A DNA stretch of 64,000 nt from Marvania coccoides (Eukaryota; Chlorophyta; Trebouxiophyceae; Chlorellales; Chlorellaceae): assembly GCA_963854735.1 (NCBI GenBank), contig OY978109.1, forward strand, positions 372,001 through 436,000, in the 5' to 3' direction. The position numbers and the translations under genes are program-made. Positions 46,712 through 56,922 of the stretch are shown here, piece by piece (positions within the stretch are counted from its first letter, which is position 1; the number at the start of each line of letters is the position of its first letter). The notes beneath the pieces are model-generated. The model was not told where the DNA came from, searched no databases, and was given only the letters and a program-made list of their open reading frames with translations.

Positions 46712-47394
46712 AAAAAATAGTTGAGATCGTGTATCAGCAGTAGCCCAGTTTTTGCGATTCCTTGTTAATTCTTTGCTGATTTTGGCTACTGGCGTCCTTA
46801 TCTTCTCGTTGATACATGTTTGAGAGGAATCATTCCTTAAAATATAAAAAGAAAATAACAAAATAGCGAGCAGCGCAGTAGTTGTGATATGAAATATGAA
46901 AAAGCTGTGGGGACTACCGCCCGCCTGGCTGACTCAGTTTGGAGAAAAGAATTTGAGGAAGGTAAGACAGGAACGTAAGACTAGACTATACACCGAATAG
47001 AAGGGAAGAAAGAATTTTGAATGTTAATTCTCTCGCTCATTTCTCCCCGCCCTCCCCCCCCGCTGCCACTGCACACATGCCCTCGGGCAAAAAGAAAACC
47101 AAGGTGTGCCAACAGAAAAATATGCGAGGATAAAATGAGGAAACATCAATCAATTTAGTAATCATTTCGTTGTTATTATTTGTATCAATCCACGGATGCA
47201 GATTTAAAAAGAGTTCTATAGGGTACACTCGCGCATACACACAGACGACTTTATGTTTTTTTTAATTTAATCCTCTCACACACACATCCACTCTCAATGC
47301 TTAAATCATGCTTCAATCGTTGTCCGCTGAATGCACTTGTTGTGTCGTGCCCCGGCAGCAGCAGATGCAGCCATTCGCCTTTGTGCACAAAAAA
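46712..47394. other. Intergenic between convergent genes
   Basis: About 680 bp between the 3' ends of the helicase and CAO genes. No exon or RNA gene recognised. Confidence 0.5.
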
Positions 47395-49488
47395 CTAGTC
47401 CACGTAAACGTGCTCATCGTCTTCCACCACAAACATCTCCCCTGCACTCATCCTGACGCCAGCTTTGGCCTCGGAGGGATCACCGCCGGCGGCAATGGCG
47501 TTGCGCCATCGCCTGTACCGCACGGCAATCTTGTCGTACGACACAGGATGGCCCCAGGTGTCGCCTCCCTGCGCCATGCGCTGCTGCTGCCCCCTCACCA
47601 GCACCAGATCCTCCGCCATCACCTACAAAAAAATTGAAGTAAACCACACGTCATTAGAAATCTTAAAATATTAGCATGTTAAACTAAAATAATTCGAAAT
47701 AAATAAATAAAGTCTTAACAAGCTATAAACAACAACTTGGGGTGTATAGAACTGCTACCAATAAAATTCAATAAAATAGAGTATAATGAGTTTTCCTACC
47801 TGTCCCGCCACCGACTTCCACAGCTGCTGAATGCCAGGGACGTACCGCACCCACCCCATAAAGTCCATGCTCATGCGGTACAGCAGCCGGGTGTGCCCGC
47901 GCCTGGCCGGCAGGCACACGTGCACCTGGTGCAAGTGGTTACTGCAGTCCAATGCCCTCGCCCCCGTCGCCACCTGCCCCGGCTTCGCCAGCCCTATCAA
48001 CGACTCGGTCATGCACGGCGGGTTGAACCCCATGTCGATGGGATACGGCTGCCAGTTGCCTGCCAGCATTTTCCCAGCCTGGAATGTCACCGCCTCAGGC
48101 ACCGGCCACCCTCGGGCAAAAGTCGAGGTGTGGGTGAAGGGCGCGTGCGCCAGGTCCAGAAGGTTCTCCACCAACAGGCCGTGCTCCACTGGCACCTCCA
48201 GCTCGAGCTCTGCGTGGAGGGTGTACTGTGAGTTGGGAGGCATGGTGGCGCCCATCGGCAGTGGTCCCGCCTCCCGCCATCCCGGCCAGATCCAAATGAA
48301 ACCGTCCGCTTCCTCCACTGGCAGCGCCGACACGCGAATGCCGCGGCAGAACTTGGTGGAGGGCATAGCCGTGCACTCTCCGGCGCCGTTGAACCGCCAC
48401 CCGTGGTAGGGGCACTCCAGCTGGCCATCTTTTATTGAGCCGGCGGACAGCGGGCACGCGCGGTGGGCGCACTCGTCGCGCACGCACGACGCGCGCCCGT
48501 TCTCGTCGCGAAACAGCACCCACGACTCGCCAAACAGCTCAAAGGGGACCATCAGGTCGGGCTGGAGGCGGGAGGCAAAATGGACGGGGAACCAATGGTT
48601 GCGCAGCTCGTCCTCCAGGTCTAAGCTGCTCTGCAGGCCGCGTCGCTTCAAGATCGTGCTGCGGCGCTCCTCCTCCTCGTTTTGCGCCGCTTTCGGCTGC
48701 GGTTTTGGGGCAGCGGCAGCAGCGGGAGTGGCAACGGCGGCGCTGGCTGCTGAGATCGAGCCATTGTGAGAACGCTGCAGCCGCTGCGCCTCGTCCTTCA
48801 GCTCCTGGATGCGCTTCAAGTTGGTCTCCACCCGATTTTGGGTCACGTCCAGCTTGGCTTGCGCCGTGTCCACCTCCTTCTGCAGTTCCTGTAGGCGGCG
48901 CTGCAGCGCCGCGACGCCCGCGCCCTCCGCCGTGCCTTCGCTCAGCGCCTCCTCCACCTTCCGGTTAGCTTCCTCGATGCTCGCCAACGTGCACAGCATG
49001 TCTTCCTGGGTCACGTACTGGTACACAAGCTCCCAGTTGCGGCGGCGGCGTTTGAGGTACTCTACTCGCCTTCGCACCGCCGCAGTGGCCTCTATTTCGG
49101 CCGCTTGGCTGCCGGTCTGCGCCAGGCGTTCGTTCAGCACCGCAAGGTCGGCCAGCTGGTCGCGTGCGCGGTCGTGCGCCCGTCGTACGCGAATCTGAGG
49201 GGCGGCGCCGACGATGTCAGCCCATCTGTAACAATAGTTTAAAAGGGGGGAGGGGGGGTTAGGCACGGTTGGAGGGCGAAAAAAACAGATAATTGGAGGC
49301 GTGTTGAGGGCATTGTGAGCTTGCCTGGAGTGCGCTCCCTCTGGGTCATGCATCTTGCCAATGTCATTCTGGACAGCCCTCTCGTCGCTGGTCACGGCGC
49401 AGATGCCGGGGCGTGATCGAGCGGCACGGGGGAGGCTGGCGTGGGCGGGGAGGGTCCCCTGGCCCAGGGAGGTGGTAGCCAAACGCAT
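47395..49488 (-). CDS. CAO: Chlorophyllide a oxygenase
   Basis: Rieske-type monooxygenase that oxidises the C7 methyl of chlorophyllide a to formyl, making chlorophyllide b in the plastid. Three exons in gene order 49325-49488, 47800-49225 and 47395-47622; 605 aa. Intron 1 has a GC donor (TCCAG|GCAAGC); intron 2 is GT-AG. A transit-peptide-like N-terminus precedes a long Arg/Glu/Gln coiled coil (the regulatory A domain) and an Ala/Pro linker (B domain). The Rieske cluster is CAHRACPL plus CPYHGW; the mononuclear iron site is marked by [12 protein letters not shown]. The conserved MPSTKFCRG and DGFIWIWPG blocks follow. A single polypeptide carrying both Rieske and iron domains differs from the split CAO reported in Mamiellales. 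The start is the first ATG in frame. Confidence 0.95.
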
Positions 49489-49814
49489 CGCTTCGTGGGA
49501 GTGATTTCTCAAGAGCGAATCAGCAGCTGGAGGTCCTATTAAATCATGGTGTGAGCTTTAGCAGCAATGAAAATGAAATTAAATTTGAGATTGGGTGCAC
49601 GCAGGCCACGCAACAAGCTAGATTTTGCGGTCTATCAAATGGTTTTGGCGCGCAGCTGTGAATTTTGAGAAGTATTTAAAGAGTTTTGGCTCCCCAGCAT
49701 GCGTATTATTCAATAAGAATTTGTGATCACCCGCTTGATAGCGCCGCAAAACCCCCATAATGTCGTGATTTTGTATTTTTTATCCAACCATTTTTTTTTG
49801 CATTTCACGCAAAA

Positions 49815-52330
49815 ATGCTGGCTTTTATCACCACCTTTTCATGTGTCAGCAGCTTTTTGTTCGGATGGGATCTGGGCTTGATGGTAAATTAAAAAGCACT
49901 CTTTCCATCCGCAAATTTCCCCCATCTTTGTCCAACCATTTTCTCTTCTGTTCCCTCAGGGCGGCGCGCTCCTGCACATCAAGGACGAATTCGGCACCGG
50001 GGACAGCGTGCTGGAGGTCATAGTGGGCGCAGCCAAGCTGGGGGCCGTCCTCGGCACTTTTCTGGGCGGCGGACTCATGCTGTATTACGGCCGCCGCCCA
50101 GCCATCGCGCTGGACTCCCTCTTCTTCCTGGTAGGCCCCATCATCATGGCCACCGCCTGGAACGTCGCTGGCCTGATTGTGGGTCGCGTAATTGTCGGTA
50201 TTGGCATTGGAGTATCGGCCGTCGTAGTCCCCTCGTACCTGGGAGAGGTGGCGCCTGCAAAAGCGCGCGGCAGGGTGGTGGCGCTGTACGAGGTGATGTT
50301 GTGCCTGGGGATGCTGGCAGCCACCCTGGCGGATGCTGCGCTGGACGACGTCCCCGGCAACTGGCGGTGGATGGTAAGAAAGAAAGAAAGATATTGAAGA
50401 GGGTTAATTTTGTAAATTTGTTTGTTTTAATTTTAATTGTGTTTTATACACTGTTCTTTATGTGGCCGTTCTTCAGTTTTTGAACGGGTTTCTGAGCGCT
50501 GACAGCAGCTTTCAACTTTCAAATCATTCTACGGTGCTTTTATTTTTTTTCATTTTTCATTTTGCCCCTTCAGGTTGGCGCTCCTGCGTTCCCTGCAGCC
50601 TTCATGAGCCGTAAGTAGCCATCTCAAAGCATAAACTACACCCTCTATGCCGTTTCCCCCTCCACTCTCTACACAAAGACAGATTAAGCTACCAACTAAA
50701 TTTCCCGTCCCGTCTTTATTTCTCAACATTTTATCAAAGAACTTTATTACTAATTGGTTTTTTGTATGCATGGTTAACTCGATTGCAGTCGCGGTGTTCC
50801 TCATTCCGGAGTCTCCCCGCTGGCTGGTGGTGCGAGGCCGCCTAGATGAGGCGCTAGCCGTCATTCATCGCGTGCACACCGCCCAGATGCTGCCAGTCGG
50901 CATGCAAACCTCAATCCCAGAGGTGGAAGCCGAGCTTATGGAGCTGTGGTCCTCGGTAGAGAAGGATAAGAACGAAGCCGCCCGCCGGCAAGCTGCCTAC
51001 CAGGCGAACAGGCAACGACGGCGGCAGCAGGCGGGGAAGGGCAGAGGAGACGGACAGGCGCGGCAGTCGTCGGTGGAGGGGAATACAGAGCTGGTGCGGC
51101 TGACACCTGCGGGGGTAGGGGATTCAGCGGCGGGGTGGGGGGAGGGTGATGGCAATGGCGGAGACTTATCACCATATGAGAGCATGGAGGTGGAGGAAGC
51201 GATCATTGGCATCCCGCCGAGGCTGCCGCGCATCAGGACGAATCCCAGCGAGCTGAAAAGCTTGGTGGAGGGGTCGGACAGCGGTGGGAAGAATGAGAAT
51301 GCCTTGGAGTCGGTAGCAGCGCCAGGGGCAGCAGAGCCGGCAGGAGAGGAGCGACGAGGTAAACGATGCGTCAAGCTCGACTATTAAAGGAACTCGAAAC
51401 GATTGGATCACACTTTGTTTGGTACTCTTTGGTTTTTTTCTTCGTATCGCTGTTTCTCCGTCCTCACGTCTTTCTTCCATTTCTCTGATTGCAGCTGGCA
51501 CCGTGCCTTCAGAAGACCCGCAAGAGCAACAGCGACAGCAGCTAGAAGATGAGGTGGAGGAGCAACAGCCGGGCCTCACAGCAGCGCCTCTCTTAAAACC
51601 TGACATGGGATTTTGGGCGACCACAGCGCACATGCTGCAGGACATCTGGGCGGTGTCGCAGGGCCCAGAACGCGCCGCCTTTCGCATGGTGATCATTCTC
51701 GCGGTCTTCAACCAGGCGTTTGCGTCAACCGCCATCCTAAACTACGCTCCAGCAGTGTTGCAGCGGGCGGGGCTGGAAAGCACCGCAGCGGCTGCTCTTT
51801 TCACTTCGGCGGTCAGCGGCTCCAAGCTGGTGGGCGTGCTCATCGCGTTCTTCCTGGTAGACTCCCTCGGCAGGCGGCCGCTGCTGCTGTGGGGTTCTGC
51901 TGGCTGCGCAGCTGCGTTGGCGGCCCTGGTTCCCGCTGACTGGGCGAATTCGCAAGTGCTGCTGGTCACAGGGATGTGCCTCTTCATTCTTTTCTTTTCT
52001 ATGAGCTGGGCGGGCGTGTTCTGGGTGCTTCTGTCTGAAGTGTTCTCCATGGGCGCGAAATCACCGGCCGCATCGGCAGCCACAGCGTGCCTGTTTTTCA
52101 CCGGCGCGGTGGTGGACCTGATTTTTCTGACCATGCACTCGATTTTGGGACCGTTTGTGTTCCTGGCGTGCGCCGTCGTGGCGTGCGCGGCGGCGGTTTA
52201 CGTTTGTCTGGCGGTCCCAGAGACCAAGGGCCGCACGCTGCAAGAGGTGCAAACCATGCTGGAAAGGCGGCCGCACGACGCGGAAGCTGCTGCGCAGTGG
52301 GATAGAACCCATACCGGCGCTCTGAGCTAG
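49815..52330 (+). CDS. Sugar/polyol transporter, MFS sugar porter family
   Basis: Five exons, 49815-49883, 49960-50373, 50574-50610, 50789-51358 and 51495-52330, all GT-AG; 641 aa. The protein starts almost at TM1 (SSFLFGWDLGLMGGALLHIK). Sugar-porter signatures: YYGRRPAIALDS, VGIGIGVSAVVVPSYLGEVAPAK region, PESPRWLVVRG after TM6, DSLGRRPLLLWG in the second half, and PETKGRTLQEVQ at the end. The TM6-TM7 loop is enlarged to about 190 residues (Gln/Arg- and Gly-rich) where most relatives have about 60. This resembles plant tonoplast monosaccharide transporters (TMT/TST), which also have a very long central loop, so vacuolar sugar/proton antiport is a plausible role. Exon 3 is only 37 nt. It is head to head with CAO. 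Confidence 0.87.
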
Positions 52331-52769
52331 CTAGTTTCTCTCTCTTTCTTTTATTCCATGATGAATTATATTCAGTTTCTGCGCGTCACCCTCATTTTTT
52401 TTCTCCCCTACCAAACTGCACTGCTAATAATGAATTTTGATTGGGTCTTGTATTAATACACGAACTATCTATTGTAACTCTGGTGATAAGTAGTGTTCTT
52501 ATTCTTTTGTTGGCTGCGAGCCGGGAGACCCAAAATTCTTGCAGAAGGCCACATACAGCAGCTAGTCTAAATACATTCAATTGGTTCTGGTGTGGGGCAG
52601 TAAAAGAATGGGATGCAAATTTCGTCAAAGCGCTATCTCCAGCGCGCTGTGCAGGGAGCGAAAAAGAATGTAGTGAAAATTAATAAGATGCAGGGAAGGA
52701 AATTTTGAAAATAAATTTCCCATTAAAAGAACTATAACTAAGCTTGAAACTACAACAATAACATCGCCA
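52331..52769. other. Intergenic between convergent genes
   Basis: 3' flanks of the sugar transporter and the U-box/rhomboid gene. No gene recognised. Confidence 0.5.
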
Positions 52770-55372
52770 TCATGCCCTTCGTCGAAGACCCGCCCGCAGC
52801 TTCCGCCCAGCTCCCATGATGGTCGCCTGGGAGGCGGTGGCGGTGGTGGAAGCCGGTGCCGTCGTGCCGCCAACAACCAGCGCAGCTGGGTCCACGGGAA
52901 CGTCAGTGGGGATAGTGGTGGGCGGGACCACTGCGTTAGGATCGGTCACAACCACTGGAGTCGTGCCGACCACCTCTTGAGATGCATCAGCAGGAGGCAT
53001 GGTTGAGGCGTCAGTGGGGGCAGCCTCCGCTGCCACGGGAGGCTGCGCCACAGCATCGCCGCAGTACTGCACGCACAGGGCCGCCGTCTGCTCGGGGCTG
53101 CCGAACGCGGAGACGCTCTCCTGCGGGAGCGGCACCTCGGCAGGGCCGCCAGCAGGGCAGGTCAACGCCGCCCCTCCGTCCTTCAGCATGCTGATGCCGC
53201 ACCCGTCAGGGAGGTAGCCGTAGGGCACGCACTTGAGGGCGCCAAAGTCGAAGCAGGAGGCGGTCTTGAGGATGGGCTGAGAGGACCCCAATTGAGTGGG
53301 CAGCGCAAACCCTGCTGCGCCTGCTGCCACCATGCCCACCACCAGCAGGGAGGCTAGCGCCTGGAAGGTGGCCCACATCGCGTTGCGGGGCTTTCCAGTG
53401 CCCACGCGGGGGATGAGGAGCAGTGCCAGCGAGAGGAAGAACCCAGAAATCAGCGCCGCTGCGGTGTTCCACACATCGACCATGGGGAGCAGAGACACGG
53501 TAACAAAGGCCCCCGTGTTGATGATGAGCAGAAGCGCTGCCAGGTACCACTCCCGCAGGTTGAGCAGCCTCTTGGATTTGAAGTTGAGCAGCTGGTCAGC
53601 ACACAGCGTGCCCAGCAGCCCGCACACTCCCGCCAGCCCACCGCACACCAGGTAGGGCGCGTCCAGGTTGGCGGACGCCAGCGCGCCCAGCAGCGCGGTC
53701 GTCAGGTACACTGCGGGGATGGACGCCTGCGGCAGCGGAAGCGCCTTCTGCGCGTACCTCCCGTACGTCCACAGACCTGCCAGCGACACAACCAGGTGGA
53801 TAACTCCTGCGGTGACAAACGGCGACGAAAACAGCCGCCACCACTCCTTCTCCAGAAGCGGCGCCGCCTGCGCGCCCACCGTCGCCAGGGCCTCCTGCCC
53901 CGCGCCGAACCAGGGGTTCTCCACCATCGGCGCCAGCTGCCACTCGTTCTGCCACAACGACATGATGAACAGCGTGATGTAGGCCATGGAGACCATCGCC
54001 AGGAAGCCCGTTGAGTACCAGTCGCGCCTGACTGGCCCCCGTTTGGACGGCGAGATTGAGCGCGAGGAGCTACGGTGGGGGCGGATGGATCGCGGCGCGG
54101 AAGAGATGCCACGATGGCTGTCCCAGGGGATGGCGGCGCTGGCGTTGATGTTGTAAGCGGCGCCGTTTCCGCTGCCGGGCACCCCCGGGCGGACTTTGCT
54201 GCCGTTGGTGTACTTCCACGACGACTTTCCAGCATCGATGCGAGAGATGGGGTTGATGGCGGTGCGCGAGGGGAAACGGGACAGCGTCTCCGTCCCTGGG
54301 GTGGCCTCATCCACCACCGGGTTGACGTATTGCGGGTCGGGGCCCTGCAGCTCTGCAGCGCTGGGCTCGTTGGTACGCAAGAAGCCGTCGCGGTTCAACA
54401 GCCAGGGCGCATTGCGGGAGGCCCACACCACGATGTTGTGCTGCATCTCCATGTTGGGCATCAGGTGGATGGGCTTCTTGAGGGGGTGCTTGGTGACGGG
54501 GCAGCGCTTGTTGCCTTTGTGAAGGTAGCGCTCCAGCGCTCCGCGGTCGCAGGTGGTGCCGGTGCTGAGGATGACAGGGTCGCGCATGATGCGCCCGGAG
54601 ATGGGGCAGGTGAAGCGCGGCGGGGCGCGGTTTTCCACGTGCAGGCGGTCGACTTCACGCGTGGGGGTCACGGTGACCATTGACTGGGCGTTGCTGAGCT
54701 GAGAAGAACCGCGCTGCGGGGTGCGGGAGTTCTGGCGCGTCGCGGCGCGGCCCAGCCCGCCCGCAGGCAGCACCACCATGCGCTCTGGGACCTGTCCCGA
54801 GAGGGACTGCAGCAGGCGAGGCTCCACTCCGCCGAGGCTGCTGCCTCGGGGGGAAGGGTGGGGGACCTGGTTGGAGGCAATGGGCTGGATCTCTTCCTCC
54901 GGCATTGGGATGCACACCATGCGGTTGCCGCTGCTGATCGCCTTTATGGCGCTGTCTTGGCGGTCGACCAGGCCCGCCACCGCGCTGCTGGCGCTGGTCT
55001 CATCCACTCTGGCTGTGGCGCCCCCGGTGCGAGGCTTGGTGCGGGTGGATGCTTCTGCGGGGGTACGAGAAGCAATGCTTTTAGTTTCTTTGCTAAAAGG
55101 GAGGAGTGGGAACGAGAGCAGATTTGCCAAAACTCTTACCTGATAGCTGCTGCATCAGGATTTTCTGCCGCAGTTTCCGTTCTGCACAAGTAAAGAGAAT
55201 CATGGAGGGGTGAGACGGGGCGTGAACTTGCGTTTGGCGAAAGAAGACCCGCGACAGTTGATCTAGCGATGACGAGTCCGGTGCGCCTGGCGCGCGCAGA
55301 CAACGCACCGTGATTTGCTCCAGTAGTAGATGATATTGAATCAGAGATGAATGATGGACTGAGGTCGGCCAT
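52770..55372 (-). CDS. U-box domain fused to a catalytically dead rhomboid-like membrane domain
   Basis: Two exons in gene order 55140-55372 and 52770-55077 (GT-AG); 846 aa. Residues 1-230 are disordered. A U-box follows at about 232-300: PRFTCPISGRIMRDPVILST, CDRGALERYL, CPVTKHPLKK. After a Ser/Arg-rich linker, residues 433-636 form a rhomboid-like six- or seven-helix domain: EWWRLFSSPFVTAGVIHLVV, TALLGALASANL, CGGLAGVCGLLGTLCADQLL, LPMVDVWNTAAALISGFFLS. Active plant rhomboids read GASGALFGLLG and AHVGGF at the last two sites; here the Ser position is Leu and the His is Ala/Leu, so proteolysis is not expected. A Cys-rich segment and a Pro/Thr/Val-rich tail end the protein. Inference: a membrane-embedded E3 ligase that uses the rhomboid fold to bind membrane clients, perhaps for ERAD-like removal. 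The first ATG in frame was chosen. Confidence 0.8.
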
Positions 55373-55715
55373 CACGGTAAAAAAATGTTGGAGCTAGATC
55401 TCTCAACAACGGCCATTCACAAACGCAGAAAATGGTTTCCTTTGCGGCTGGCGTCAATTATGGATAGAGCTATCAATTGGGTCCTCCGAATGCAGCTCCA
55501 AATTAAATCAAATGCGGTGTGGGAGTCTGGCGCGGCGTTTTCCGGTGTGCGACCGTTAACATTTTGGCGCCATTTTTTTTGCTGTCAACGCTACAATTGT
55601 TGAACGGGAGCCGAGTTTTACAATCGAGTATATTCATTTAACACAAACCTCTGCACGCAGCTCAAAAAGCAACAGATATTTGTAAAAAAAACCACCGCTC
55701 AGCCATAAAAAAAAA
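55373..55715. other. Intergenic, no gene recognised
   Basis: Spacer holding the U-box gene promoter and the rhodanese 3' end. An open frame on the plus strand at 55385 has no supporting features. Confidence 0.5.
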
Positions 55716-56249
55716 CTACTTCGTCACTGGCAATCCCGCGCTCACCCAGGCCTGATAACCGCCTTCCACGTTGAAGAGAGCCGTGTACCCCGCCGCCGCC
55801 ATCATTTCAGCTGCCACCTTTGATCGCCCCCCGCTCAGACATCCCACACACACGTCGACAGTTGCATCCGGAAATTGTGCCTGAGAAGAAAAAAACAGGG
55901 CAATATAAGAAATTGTTGTAAGACAACAGAGAAAACGGGGATTAATTTTAGGCATGAACGCTCTATTTAGGGAACGGTAAAAATAAAATAAAAAATGTAG
56001 TGTGGTTTGCTGTTGTACCTGCACTTTTGAAATGAATTCAGGATTGGGGGTGAATCCGCCGGGGCCTCTGAACATCACGGGGATGTTGACAGCTCCAGGG
56101 GGGTGCCCAGCTGCGAATTCTTCAGCAGTCCGCACGTCCAGGTAAACGTGCGTCTTTGCAACGTTGGTGAGCTCGTTGACCGCGGGGCAGCTGCAGTTCT
56201 CGACGCCCGCACCGGTGGAAAATGAGGCACGGCGAGGGGGGGCGAGCAT
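55716..56249 (-). CDS. Single-domain rhodanese (thiosulfate sulfurtransferase-like)
   Basis: Two exons in gene order 56019-56249 and 55716-55880 (GT-AG, phase 0); 131 aa from the first ATG. The open frame extends 54 nt further upstream without an ATG, so a short 5' exon is possible. The rhodanese fold shows YLDVRTAEEFAAGHPPGAVN, VMFRGPGGFTPNPEFISKV, the active-site loop VGCLSGGRSKVAAEM with its catalytic Cys, and NVEGGYQAWVSAGLPV. This pattern matches plant small sulfurtransferases (STR14-18/SEN1 group), several of which are plastidial; the Ser/Arg-rich start (LAPPRRASFSTG) would suit a transit peptide. The sulfur donor and acceptor are not known. Confidence 0.9.
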   Translation of the reverse strand: MLAPPRRASFSTGAGVENCSCPAVNELTNVAKTHVYLDVRTAEEFAAGHPPGAVNIPVMFRGPGGFTPNPEFISKVQVQQQTTLHFLFYFYRSLNRAFMPKINPRFLCCLTTISYIALFFSSQAQFPDATVDVCVGCLSGGRSKVAAEMMAAAGYTALFNVEGGYQAWVSAGLPVTK

Positions 56250-56922
56250 GCCGAGCGAGCTCGCAAATGGCCTGCAATGAAGCGGTGAGCGTGTGGTGAC
56301 CAATATTATGCAATTTGATGGCAGGCAGGTCGAGCAGTAGCTGGTGTTAATGATGCGGTGATATTCCCATTGATTGGCTGCGCCGAGAACTAGCAGCTTG
56401 CCTCATGCGCAAGGGGAGAGTGCGACATTCGCTTGCCGGAGATCGAAGGGAAGCTGCCCGGCAAATAGCGGTTCGGATTGAGGCAGCGATCATGGTTCGA
56501 AATGCCGATGAAATTGCGGCTGTGTTTTACTTTTTTTTCTGGGTGTCAAACTCACCCATCTCGAAACGGGTAAAAAAAAGGGAGTGTGTACTGCGTCTGT
56601 ACCTGCAGCTTTTTTTGTGGCTGTGGGCCATAATAATAACATAATCTAGAGTTGGGGGGCAATAAAGGCAGGAGGGGCGCTCAGCCTTTTATAAAGCGAG
56701 CTCTGCTTGCCCAAGCCGTAATTGCCTCCATTCAAACGTGACTCTCAGGGACCAAGGCCTGGCCAAAACCACAACCATCGCTCTCCTTTCCTTCAAGACC
56801 TGCCTTTCTCAAAAAAGAGGCCTTCTTCTCACTTTCAGCAACCATCTCTCCCGCACTGCTACGCACGGCAATAAATTTACAAATAATATCTCAATAAAAT
56901 CGCTCTGAAAACAACAACCCCA
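56250..56922. other. Intergenic, no gene recognised
   Basis: Upstream flank of the rhodanese gene and 3' flank of the histidyl-tRNA synthetase gene. No exon or repeat of note. Confidence 0.5.
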
